Assembly: GCA_012519885.1 (NCBI GenBank)
Contig: JAAYPI010000149.1
Coordinates: forward strand, 1-35,399
Length of the DNA: 35,399 nucleotides
DNA from: Bacteroidales bacterium
Lineage (GTDB): Bacteria > Bacteroidota > Bacteroidia > Bacteroidales > Paludibacteraceae
Reading direction: 5' to 3'
The first letter of the stretch is position 1. Every line of letters begins with the position of its first letter. Made by a program: the position numbers and the translations under genes. Below are positions 9,571 to 17,691 of this stretch, one piece after another. The notes below the pieces were generated by a model that saw only the letters and a program-made list of their open reading frames with translations, was not told the DNA's origin and ran no database searches.

Positions 9571-11298
9571 TTATTCGCTTGCTTTTTTTATCCAGACTTG
9601 TACGTCTGCTAAAGTAGGATTAGGTAAGGATAGTTTGTGTTTTTTATTGATACCACACAGTTGCTGATGCAATTTTGCATCAATATTGCTTGCGATATCT
9701 TTGATAGAAAGAGACGAATGTTTTACTATAGCTTGTGCCCATTCTTCAGACATGCCAAGTTCTATAAATCGTGCAGGGGTATCTTTTTTAGCAATCTTTT
9801 CAGGACGCATTTGTGGAAATAATAATACTTCTTGTATACTGGTTTGATTGGTCATAGCCATAACTAATCGATCCATTCCTATACCTATACCAGACATGGG
9901 TGGCATTCCATATTCCATTGCTCTTAAAAAATCTTGATCGATGAACATAGCTTCATCATCACCTTTTTCACTTAACCGAAGTTGTTCTTCAAATCGTTCT
10001 CGTTGATCAATAGGGTCATTTAGTTCAGAATAAGCATTTGCAAGTTCTTTTCCATTTACCATTAATTCAAAACGTTCGGTTAATCCTGCTTTAGAACGGT
10101 GTTTTTTTGTGAGAGGAGACATTTCAATTGGGTAGTCTGTAATAAATGTAGGTTGAATATAATTGCCTTCACATTTTTCCCCAAAAATTTCGTCAATAAG
10201 CTTTCCAATGCCCATTGTTTCATCGGTTTCTATGTGGAGTGCATTACATATTTCACGTAATTCTTTTTCATTTTTACCTGTTATATCAAAACCTGTATGC
10301 TCTTTAATAGCATCGGTCATTGAAATTCGTTTGAATGGGGCTTTAAAATTAATTATTTTTTCTCCCATCGGAACTTCGGTTGTTCCATTTACATCAATAC
10401 AGATTTTTTCAAGCATTTTTTCGGTAAAATCCATCATCCAATTGTAATCTTTATACGATACGTATAGCTCCATTACAGTAAATTCTGGATTGTGTGTTCT
10501 GTCCATACCTTCATTACGAAAGTTACGTGAAAACTCATATACCCCTTCAAAACCACCAACGATGAGTCTTTTTAAATATAATTCGTTAGCTATACGCAAA
10601 TATAATGGTATATCTAATGCATTATGGTGAGTAGTAAATGGACGTGCAGCTGCTCCACCTGGAATTGGTTGCAAAACAGGTGTATCCACCTCAATATAGC
10701 CATGCTGATTAATAAATTCTCTCATAGAGTTAAATACGTTGGTACGTTTCAAGAAAATTTCTTTTACCTGTTCGTTTACCACTAAATCAACGTATCGTTG
10801 ACGATATCTTGATTCTGCGTCAGTAAAAGCATCGTACGCAATACCATCTTTTATTTTAACAATAGGCAAGGGGCGAAGTGATTTTGCTAGTACTTTGAGT
10901 TCAGAAGCATGAACAGATATTTCTCCCATTTGTGTACGAAAAACATATCCTTTAATACCTATAAAATCACCAATATCCAATAGTTTTTTAAATACGGTAT
11001 TGTATAATTCCTTGTCTTCTTCTGGACAAATTTCATCACGTGAGATATATACTTGTATTCTGCCTTTTGAATCTTGTAATTCAATAAAGGAAGCTTTGCC
11101 CATAATGCGTCTACTCATTATTCTACCAGCTATTGCCACATCACGTTTTTCATTTTCGTTAAAATTAGAAATGATTTCAGTAGAAAAAGCGTTTGTTGGA
11201 AATTCTTCTGCAGGGTATGGTTCAATTCCCATTGAACGCATTTGTTCTAAACTTTGACGACGAAAGATTTCTTGTTCAGATAATTCTATTCCACTCAT
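9571..11298 (-). CDS. lysS: Lysyl-tRNA synthetase (class II)
   Basis: Charges tRNA-Lys. The 575-residue protein has an N-terminal OB-fold anticodon-binding domain (about 50-170; VAIAGRIMSRRIMGKASFIEL) and a class II catalytic core: motif 2 FRNEGMDRTHNPEFTVMELY near 260 and motif 3 GIGIGMDRLVMAMTNQTSI near 475. The C-terminal tail of about 70 residues beyond motif 3 is longer than in E. coli LysS. Sits between prfB (19-base gap) and gpsA in one transcription unit. Confidence 0.97.
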   Translation of the reverse strand: MSGIELSEQEIFRRQSLEQMRSMGIEPYPAEEFPTNAFSTEIISNFNENEKRDVAIAGRIMSRRIMGKASFIELQDSKGRIQVYISRDEICPEEDKELYNTVFKKLLDIGDFIGIKGYVFRTQMGEISVHASELKVLAKSLRPLPIVKIKDGIAYDAFTDAESRYRQRYVDLVVNEQVKEIFLKRTNVFNSMREFINQHGYIEVDTPVLQPIPGGAAARPFTTHHNALDIPLYLRIANELYLKRLIVGGFEGVYEFSRNFRNEGMDRTHNPEFTVMELYVSYKDYNWMMDFTEKMLEKICIDVNGTTEVPMGEKIINFKAPFKRISMTDAIKEHTGFDITGKNEKELREICNALHIETDETMGIGKLIDEIFGEKCEGNYIQPTFITDYPIEMSPLTKKHRSKAGLTERFELMVNGKELANAYSELNDPIDQRERFEEQLRLSEKGDDEAMFIDQDFLRAMEYGMPPMSGIGIGMDRLVMAMTNQTSIQEVLLFPQMRPEKIAKKDTPARFIELGMSEEWAQAIVKHSSLSIKDIASNIDAKLHQQLCGINKKHKLSLPNPTLADVQVWIKKASE

Positions 11299-11317
11299 AT
11301 ATTGTTATTTACTGTTA

Positions 11318-12425
11318 TTAATTAGAAAATTCCATCAAATATGCTTTGATAAAAGCATCAATATCACCATCCATAACTCCCTGTACATCAGATGTTTGAT
11401 AATTGCTACGATGGTCTTTTACACGTCGATCATCAAACACATAACTACGTATTTGTGAGCCCCATTCAATTTTCTTTTTTCCTGCCTCAATTTGAGCAGA
11501 AGCGGCTCTGCGTTTTTCTAATTCTTTTTCGTACAACTGGGATTTTAGTAATCGCATAGCATTATCCTTATTGCCAAATTGCGATCGACTTTCTGTATTT
11601 TCAATGATAATTTCTATGGGTTCACTAGTGGGTGTATCTTTGTACCAGTAACGTAAACGTACACCAGTTTCAACCTTATTTACATTTTGTCCACCTGCAC
11701 CGCCCGAGCGGAATGTTTCCCAAGTTATATCTGCTGGATTGATATCTATTTCGATGGAGTCGTCGATGAGTGGTGTAACAAACACTGAAGCAAAAGATGT
11801 CATACGTTTTCCTTGTGCATTAAATGGAGATACGCGGACTAAACGGTGTACTCCGTTTTCACTTTTTAAATATCCATAAGCTAATTCTCCCTCTACTTGA
11901 AGTGTTGCTGTTTTGATTCCCGCTTCATCTCCTGCTTGGAAATTGGTAAGTTCACACTTATAAGTATTTCGTTCACACCATCGTTGGTACATTCGTAGTA
12001 GCATAGATGCCCAATCTTGACTTTCAGTTCCTCCAGCACCAGAAACTATTTTAATAATAGCTCCCATATTGTCTTCTTCAGCTGAAAGCATATTCTTCAT
12101 TTCCAAATTGCTAATGCAATCCATTGCTACACTATAAGCCTCATCAACGTCTTGTTCAGCGACGATAGCTTCTTTGTAGAAATCAAATGCAAGTTTCAGC
12201 TCTTCAGTAGCTTGGTAAACTTTATTATATGTTTCTATCCAAAACTTTAATTCTTTTATCTTTTTCATTTGAATTTCAGCACTTTTGCTGTCATTCCAAA
12301 ACAAAGGGTCTTGAGTTCGTAATTCCTCTTCTTGTAAGGCCACTAATTTTGCATCAATGTCAAAGATACCTCCTCAACGCTTGTTGGCGCTCTATCGTCT
12401 CTTTTAGTTGTTCTATTGTTATCAT
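11318..12425 (-). CDS. prfB: Peptide chain release factor 2, expressed by programmed +1 frameshift
   Basis: RF2 releases peptides at UGA and UAA. The gene is two overlapping frames: ATG at 12425, 21 codons ending ..RRYL and TGA at 12360-12362, then the +1 frame to 11318. The junction AGGAGGTATCTTTGAC is the classical RF2 frameshift site: Shine-Dalgarno-like AGGAGG, then CTT, TGA, C. Slipping one base on CTT-T gives GAC and a product of about 368 residues, the normal RF2 length. It contains the SPF UGA-recognition tripeptide (about 199-201) and the catalytic GGQ (about 244-246). A caller that ignores recoding would start at the GTG at 12343 and lose the N-terminus. Low RF2 slows termination at this UGA and raises its own synthesis. 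Promoter at 12451-12458. Confidence 0.97.
12359..12374 (-). promoter_or_regulatory. prfB +1 recoding site
   Basis: Minus strand AGGAGGTATCTTTGAC: internal SD AGGAGG, slippery CTT codon (12363-12365), in-frame UGA (12360-12362) with the weak following C, then GAC (12359-12361) as the first +1 codon. Confidence 0.96.
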
Positions 12426-12450
12426 TTTATTGAAAATTTTTTCAAACCCA

Positions 12451-12458
12451 CAAAGATA
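12451..12458 (-). promoter_or_regulatory. Promoter -7 box of the prfB-lysS-gpsA-pgi operon
   Basis: TATCTTTG on the minus strand, full TAnnTTTG match, placing the transcript start about 19 bases before the prfB ATG. No clear TTG element at the standard spacing. Confidence 0.6.
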
Positions 12459-12500
12459 CAATTTTATTGTGATGTGGAGTCTGTTTTCTAGTATCATTTT

Positions 12501-14321
12501 TTAATCAATATACATTTTTTCAATTATATTTTCGAATACTTTTGCTACTTCTTTTCGTTTTAATTTTAAGGTATTTGTAAGTAATCCGTCTTCCATCGTA
12601 AATGCCTTTGGAAGTAGGGTAAACCTTTTTATTTGTTCGTAGCTTGCCAAATCTTTCATTTGTTCTTTAATACAATCGCTATAAAATTTAATAATATCAG
12701 GATGAGAAATAAGCTCTTCTATTGATTGATAGGGTATATTATGATTAGAAGCGTAGATTTTTAATGTATCAAATGTTGGCACAATAAGGGCTGTAACAAA
12801 TTTGCGTTGATCGCCAATAATAGCAACTTGGTCAACAAATTTTAATTCAGATAATCGGCTTTCGAGCATTTGTGGAGCAATGTATTTACCTCCTGCAGTT
12901 TTAAATAGGTCTTTTATTCTATCAGTAATATATAAATTATTAGCAGCATCAATATAGCCTGCATCTCCTGTTTTGAACCAGCCATCTTCAAAAGATTCTG
13001 CATTAGCATCAGGACGTTTATAATAACCTGCGGTTATGGTACTTCCCTTGAGTAAAATTTCGCCTTGATCTGAAATTTTAACATCTACTTCAGGCATAAT
13101 TTTACCAATAGATCCTATTATATATTCTTTATTTTCAGGATAATAACATGAAACGGTAGCAGTTGATTCTGTTAAACCATACCCATATACCAAATTAATT
13201 CCGAGGCTATGTATAAACTCGTTAATATCATCAGCTAAACGAGATCCTGCACAAGGAAAGAAATGTAAATTAGTAAGACCAGCTGCACTTTTTATTTTAT
13301 TAAATACCAGTTTTTCTGCCAAGATATATTTTAATCGTAGTAAGATTGGTGCAGATTTGCGATGGCGGTAATACTCTAAATTATACACCTTGCCCACTTG
13401 AATAGCCCATGTAAATATTTTTTTCAAAGCTGGAGAAAGTGTTTCCATTTTTTCGAGAATGGCAGCATAAACCTTTTCCCAATAGCGAGGCACTGTACAC
13501 ATCAATGTAGGTTGTACTTCGAGTATTGTTTGCTGTATTTCTATGGGACGTTTATTTACATATACTTGAACTCCTCGTTCTAAACACAAATAAGTCCATG
13601 CTCGCTCAAATATGTGTGTGATGGGCAAGAAACACATCGAAGTATCTTTATCAGTAACCTCAGCCAATCTTTCTTTGTGAATGCGAATAGCTCCAGAATA
13701 ATTATATTGATGTAACATAACACCCTTTGGAACACCAGTTGTACCAGAAGTGTATAATATATTAACAAGATCATTTTCAGATGCTTTTGATTTTCTTTTC
13801 TCAACTATATCATCATTGTTAGCAGTTTGTCCAAGTAAAAGTAAATCAAAAAAGTACATATTTTCGGGATCGTTTTTTAAATCAATATTTGGATCAATGG
13901 CAATAATTTTCTTTAAAAATTTTGAGTGCTTTTTTACTTCCATCGCTACATCATATTGGTATTGTTCGCCTACAAACAATAGACCAATTTCAGCATCTTT
14001 TACGATGAAATCTATTTGGGGAGCAGTAGAAGTAGCATATAAAGGTACTGATACTGCATGGTTACCCATGATTGCAAAATCTGCAATGATAATTTCGCAC
14101 ATATTTTGTGAAAAAATACCAACATTTTGATTTTCCTCTAAGCCAATGGAAACTAATCCTTTACTAATAAAAGTTACTTGTTTTGCTATTTCATTCCATG
14201 AAATAGGAACCCAGGTTTTTGTACTGTCATTGCGATAGTGCAACGCTGCTCTTTCTCCATATTGCTTTGCTTTTTCAAATACTAAATGAGCCAAATGGAT
14301 AGGGTGATTACTTGCTTTCAT
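12501..14321 (-). CDS. fadD: Long-chain acyl-CoA synthetase (AMP-binding enzyme)
   Basis: Activates fatty acids to acyl-CoA through an acyl-adenylate. The 606-residue protein is of the long bacterial/eukaryotic-like class: P-loop NILYTSGTTGVPKGVMLHQ near 187, FLPITHIFERAW near 228, VYGYGLTESTATVS near 375 (adenylate-binding), KTGDAGYIDAANNLYITDRIKDLFKTAGGKYIAP near 450-485 with the hinge and the conserved Lys-containing segment. No signal peptide; likely at the inner membrane face. It starts 19 bases after the rnc stop, so it probably belongs to the acpP-fabF-rnc transcript, fitting fatty-acid metabolism. Exact chain-length preference cannot be told. Confidence 0.92.
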   Translation of the reverse strand: MKASNHPIHLAHLVFEKAKQYGERAALHYRNDSTKTWVPISWNEIAKQVTFISKGLVSIGLEENQNVGIFSQNMCEIIIADFAIMGNHAVSVPLYATSTAPQIDFIVKDAEIGLLFVGEQYQYDVAMEVKKHSKFLKKIIAIDPNIDLKNDPENMYFFDLLLLGQTANNDDIVEKRKSKASENDLVNILYTSGTTGVPKGVMLHQYNYSGAIRIHKERLAEVTDKDTSMCFLPITHIFERAWTYLCLERGVQVYVNKRPIEIQQTILEVQPTLMCTVPRYWEKVYAAILEKMETLSPALKKIFTWAIQVGKVYNLEYYRHRKSAPILLRLKYILAEKLVFNKIKSAAGLTNLHFFPCAGSRLADDINEFIHSLGINLVYGYGLTESTATVSCYYPENKEYIIGSIGKIMPEVDVKISDQGEILLKGSTITAGYYKRPDANAESFEDGWFKTGDAGYIDAANNLYITDRIKDLFKTAGGKYIAPQMLESRLSELKFVDQVAIIGDQRKFVTALIVPTFDTLKIYASNHNIPYQSIEELISHPDIIKFYSDCIKEQMKDLASYEQIKRFTLLPKAFTMEDGLLTNTLKLKRKEVAKVFENIIEKMYID

Positions 14322-14340
14322 ATATAATAATGATTTAGTT

Positions 14341-15156
14341 CTATAGTTTTTTTGATTCAGAGTGATTTTCTAGTTCTATACGCTCTTTATATTTAGTATT
14401 GATAAGAATCCCAGTTTCTTTTTTCTTTATTTTGTGTAAAGCATCTCTTGCTGCCTTTTGTTGAGACTCTTTTTTGTTTAAACCACAACCTGTACCAACT
14501 TCTATATTTTCAATTAATACACTAGTATAAAATGTGGTTATATTTTGTTCTTTATTTACTTCGCTATTTGTAACTACGAATATAATGGAATATTTTCTTT
14601 TTTGAGCCCATTCTATTAGTTTTGATTTAAAATTGTACTCTTTTTTTACAATTTCGTTCACATTCATATGTTTCTCAATAACTTGTTTCTCTAAAAATTG
14701 TTGACATTTTTTATATCCTTGATCTAGGTAAATTGCACCAATTAATGCTTCAAGAGCATTTCCATATACATGAACTGCATTTTTAGAGACAATATGTTTA
14801 TTTTGGGAAAACATTAGTTTATCTAAACCCATTTGGACAGCTAGATAGTCTAAATATTCTCTTTGAACAATTTTTGAACGTAGATTAGTTAAAAATCCTT
14901 CTTTTTTAAGTGGAAATTTTTGATACAAATAATCAGAGATTATAGCAGATAAAATAGCATCCCCTAAAAATTCCAATCGTTCATTGTCTATAATAACGCC
15001 GTTTATATTGCGTTTCCCTGTTGAACGATGTAATAGAGCTAGTTGGTAATAACTATTTTCTTTGGGACTAAATCCAAGTAGGTTACGTAAAACAAAATAA
15101 GGTTCGTTCTTTGTGAAAGAAATGAACCTTATTCTATTAATAATTCGTTTTATCAA
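14341..15156 (-). CDS. rnc: Ribonuclease III
   Basis: Cuts double-stranded RNA in rRNA processing and mRNA turnover. The 271-residue protein carries the catalytic signature NERLEFLGDAILSAIISDYL near 57-76 and a second acidic site in NALEALIGAIYLDQGY near 132, followed by a C-terminal double-stranded RNA-binding domain (about 165-240) ending in GCGLNKKESQQKAARDALHKI. The start is a TTG at 15156: an in-frame TAA lies 12 bases upstream, and no ATG or GTG is available before conserved residues. TTG start and basic, Ile-rich N-terminus (MIKRIINRIRF) are slightly unusual. Stop TAG. 24 bases after fabF. Confidence 0.95.
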   Translation of the reverse strand: MIKRIINRIRFISFTKNEPYFVLRNLLGFSPKENSYYQLALLHRSTGKRNINGVIIDNERLEFLGDAILSAIISDYLYQKFPLKKEGFLTNLRSKIVQREYLDYLAVQMGLDKLMFSQNKHIVSKNAVHVYGNALEALIGAIYLDQGYKKCQQFLEKQVIEKHMNVNEIVKKEYNFKSKLIEWAQKRKYSIIFVVTNSEVNKEQNITTFYTSVLIENIEVGTGCGLNKKESQQKAARDALHKIKKKETGILINTKYKERIELENHSESKKL

Positions 15157-15180
15157 TGCTAGTACACGTTAAAAAAGTGA

Positions 15181-16440
15181 TTACTTCGCAAATTTTTTAA
15201 AGATGATACTTCCATTATGCCCACCAAATCCAAAAGTATTCGATAAAGCTGCATTTACAGGTCTTTTTTGGGCTTTATTAAAAGTAAAGTTCAATTTATA
15301 ATCTATTTCAGGATCTTCATCGCCTTCTGTAAAATTGATGGTAGGAGGAACTATGTCATTTTGTACACTAAGTACGCATGCGATAGCTTCTACAGCTCCG
15401 GTAGCTCCTAATAAATGTCCTGTCATTGATTTTGACGAACTAATATTCAAATTGTATGCATGTTCGCCAAATACACCTTTAATTGCTTTTGTTTCAGCAA
15501 TATCACCTAATGGGGTAGAGGTACCATGAACATTGATATAATCAATTTCATCCGGTTGCATGTCTGCATCTTTTAGTGCAGATTTCATTACATTTATAGC
15601 TCCCAGTCCTTCTGGATGTGGAGCTGTCATATGATGAGCATCTGCTGTCATACCAGCACCCTTTACTTCTGCATATATTTTAGCACCTCGTGCTAAAGCA
15701 TGTTCTAACTCTTCAAAAATCAAACAACCGGCTCCTTCACCCATCACAAAACCGTCTCTAGATAAACTAAAAGGACGTGACGCTGTTTCTGGACTATCAT
15801 TACGTGTGGAAATGGCATGTAAAGCATTAAAACCTCCTACACCTACATCAGTTATGGCAGCTTCTGAGCCTCCTGCAACCATAATGTTAGCTTTGCCTAA
15901 ACGTATATAATTAAAGGCATCAGCCAAAGCATGTGTACTTGAAGCACAAGCCGAAGATGTAGAAAAATTAATACCACGAAATCCATACATGATAGATACA
16001 TGACCAGGTAAAATATCAATAATCATTTTTGGAATAAAAAATGGATTGAAACGTGGTATAGACTCATTTTGAACAAAACTAGCCACTTCTTCGGCAAATG
16101 TTTTTATACCACCAATTCCTGTTCCAAAAATAACGCCAATTTGATCTAAGTCTACTTTCTCAACATCAATTCCAGCATCTTCTACCGCTTCTTTTGCTGC
16201 TACGATGCCAAACATTGAGAATAAGTCATATTTACGGGCTTCTTTTCTGTCAAAATATTGATTTGGATCAAAATCTTTAACTTCACACGCAAATTGAGTT
16301 TTGAACTTTGATGCATCAAAACGCGTAATAGGCTTAGCTCCACTTACACCTTGTATTAACGAATTCCAAAATGTAGGAACATCGTTGCCAATAGGAGTAA
16401 CTGCACCTAAACCTGTTACAACAACTCTTTTTAACTCCAT
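15181..16440 (-). CDS. fabF: 3-oxoacyl-[acyl-carrier-protein] synthase II
   Basis: Condenses malonyl-ACP with acyl-ACP in fatty-acid elongation. The 419-residue protein shows the whole thiolase-fold active site: Cys165 in STSSACASSTHAL, a histidine in NVHGTSTPLGD near 305, and a histidine in KSMTGHLLGATGAVEA near 342; the C-terminal SNTFGFGGHNGSIIFKK is typical of KAS II. Immediately downstream of its carrier protein acpP (18-base gap). Confidence 0.98.
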   Translation of the reverse strand: MELKRVVVTGLGAVTPIGNDVPTFWNSLIQGVSGAKPITRFDASKFKTQFACEVKDFDPNQYFDRKEARKYDLFSMFGIVAAKEAVEDAGIDVEKVDLDQIGVIFGTGIGGIKTFAEEVASFVQNESIPRFNPFFIPKMIIDILPGHVSIMYGFRGINFSTSSACASSTHALADAFNYIRLGKANIMVAGGSEAAITDVGVGGFNALHAISTRNDSPETASRPFSLSRDGFVMGEGAGCLIFEELEHALARGAKIYAEVKGAGMTADAHHMTAPHPEGLGAINVMKSALKDADMQPDEIDYINVHGTSTPLGDIAETKAIKGVFGEHAYNLNISSSKSMTGHLLGATGAVEAIACVLSVQNDIVPPTINFTEGDEDPEIDYKLNFTFNKAQKRPVNAALSNTFGFGGHNGSIIFKKFAK

Positions 16441-16458
16441 GAATAAAGTTAACTTAAA

Positions 16459-16692
16459 TTATTTGTTTGCTTCAATGTAAGAGATAGCATCACCCACTGT
16501 AGCAATTTTTTGAGCTTGGTCATCTGGAATAGACATACCAAATTCTTTTTCAAATTCCATGATCATTTCTACTGTATCAAGAGAATCTGCACCAAGATCG
16601 TTTGTGAAGCTAGCTGCTGGAACTACTTCTGATGCTTCAACACCTAATTTTTCTACAATGATAGCTTTTACTTTTTCTGCAACTTCAGACAT
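16459..16692 (-). CDS. acpP: Acyl carrier protein
   Basis: Carries growing acyl chains on a 4'-phosphopantetheine arm. Acidic 77-residue four-helix protein with [15 protein letters not shown], where Ser37 is the attachment site. First gene of acpP-fabF-rnc-fadD, with a strong promoter upstream. Confidence 0.98.
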   Translation of the reverse strand: MSEVAEKVKAIIVEKLGVEASEVVPAASFTNDLGADSLDTVEMIMEFEKEFGMSIPDDQAQKIATVGDAISYIEANK

Positions 16693-16745
16693 AACTTTTA
16701 ATTTTTAGTTAATAAATAAATTAAATTTGTGAAATTTTAGCGATG

Positions 16746-16774
16746 CAAATGTACACTTTTTTTTGCGAATACAA
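16746..16774 (-). promoter_or_regulatory. Promoter of the acpP operon
   Basis: Minus strand: TTG (16772-16774), 18-base spacer, TACATTTG (16746-16753). The leader is about 45 bases. The divergent spacer of 301 bases (16693-16993) holds this promoter and the purN promoter; I see nothing else convincing in it. Confidence 0.75.
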
Positions 16775-16921
16775 GATATTTCTTCAAAAAAATGTGCACA
16801 CGTATTTAATTTTTGTGCACTATAATTCTTATTTATTTATTATTAAATATTTGTATTTCAATTAGATATATTTAAAATAAAATAAGAATTGTTGTTAATA
16901 AATTTTCTTTTGTGATTAATA

Positions 16922-16952
16922 TTGTGCATCTAAATTCTTAATTGTACCTTTG
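16922..16952 (+). promoter_or_regulatory. Promoter of purN
   Basis: TTG (16922-16924), 20-base spacer, TACCTTTG (16945-16952): full consensus. Predicted start about 35 bases before the purN ATG. Confidence 0.75.
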
Positions 16953-16993
16953 CATTTTCTTTTGAAAGTATAAAACATAAGTGCCTTTTTTAT

Positions 16994-17554
16994 ATGATAA
17001 ATGTTGCCATTTTTGCATCAGGTTCAGGAAGTAATGCTGAAAATATAATTCGTTATTTTACAGGTAGTCAGTTAGTTAATTTTTCATGTATTCTTTCGAA
17101 TAAACAAGATGCATTTGTGCATCAACGTGCCAAAAAACTTTTAATTCCTTCCTATACATTTACCAAACAACAGTTCGAAGATGGAACTGTGTTGTCTTTT
17201 CTTATGGATGAAAAGATAAATTTTATTATCCTAGCAGGTTTTTTATTGAAAGTATCAGATAATATTATTACACAATTTCCAAATAAAATTGTAAATATTC
17301 ACCCTGCTTTGTTACCTAAATTTGGAGGCAAGGGGATGTATGGAGATTATGTACATCAAGCAGTGGTAGATGCTCATGAAACACAAACTGGAATTACTAT
17401 ACATTTTGTAAATAATAAGTACGATGATGGTGAAATAATTTTTCAAGCTACGTGTGACGTATTGTCAACAGATACTCCAGATGATGTTGCTCAAAAGGTA
17501 CATGCTTTAGAATATGAACATTTTCCGCATGTATTAAAAATGTTATGGTCATAA
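16994..17554 (+). CDS. purN: Phosphoribosylglycinamide formyltransferase PurN
   Basis: Transfers a formyl group from 10-formyl-tetrahydrofolate to GAR, third step of purine synthesis. The 186-residue protein has FASGSGSNAENII near 7 (phosphate-binding), VNIHPALLPKFGGKGMYG with Asn101 and His103 of the catalytic triad, and YDDGEII near 143-149 with the third residue, an Asp. A short form of the enzyme, normal for Bacteroidetes. It stands opposite acpP-fabF-rnc, an arrangement I recall as common in Bacteroidales. Confidence 0.95.
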   Translation: MINVAIFASGSGSNAENIIRYFTGSQLVNFSCILSNKQDAFVHQRAKKLLIPSYTFTKQQFEDGTVLSFLMDEKINFIILAGFLLKVSDNIITQFPNKIVNIHPALLPKFGGKGMYGDYVHQAVVDAHETQTGITIHFVNNKYDDGEIIFQATCDVLSTDTPDDVAQKVHALEYEHFPHVLKMLWS

Positions 17555-17654
17555 ATTTTCACTATATCTTTTGACACTTAAACAGTTATGGGTAGACCTA
17601 GCTTTTTGTTTAAAACTTTATAGAATTTTATTTTTTCTACTTTAAGAGAATCAC

Positions 17655-17662
17655 TAACTTTG
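17655..17662 (+). promoter_or_regulatory. Promoter -7 box of dnaE
   Basis: TAACTTTG matches TAnnTTTG; transcript start about 22 bases before the dnaE ATG. The TTG element is poor. Confidence 0.6.
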
Positions 17663-17691
17663 GATTTCTGAAATAATTTACCTTTTTATAT

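Noticed and set aside
12229-12504. 91-residue frame on the plus strand across the prfB start
   Set aside because: Antisense to prfB and its promoter; composition is that of a shadow frame.
13750-14130. 126-residue frame on the plus strand
   Set aside because: Antisense shadow of the acyl-CoA synthetase gene, with no start signals or recognisable domain.
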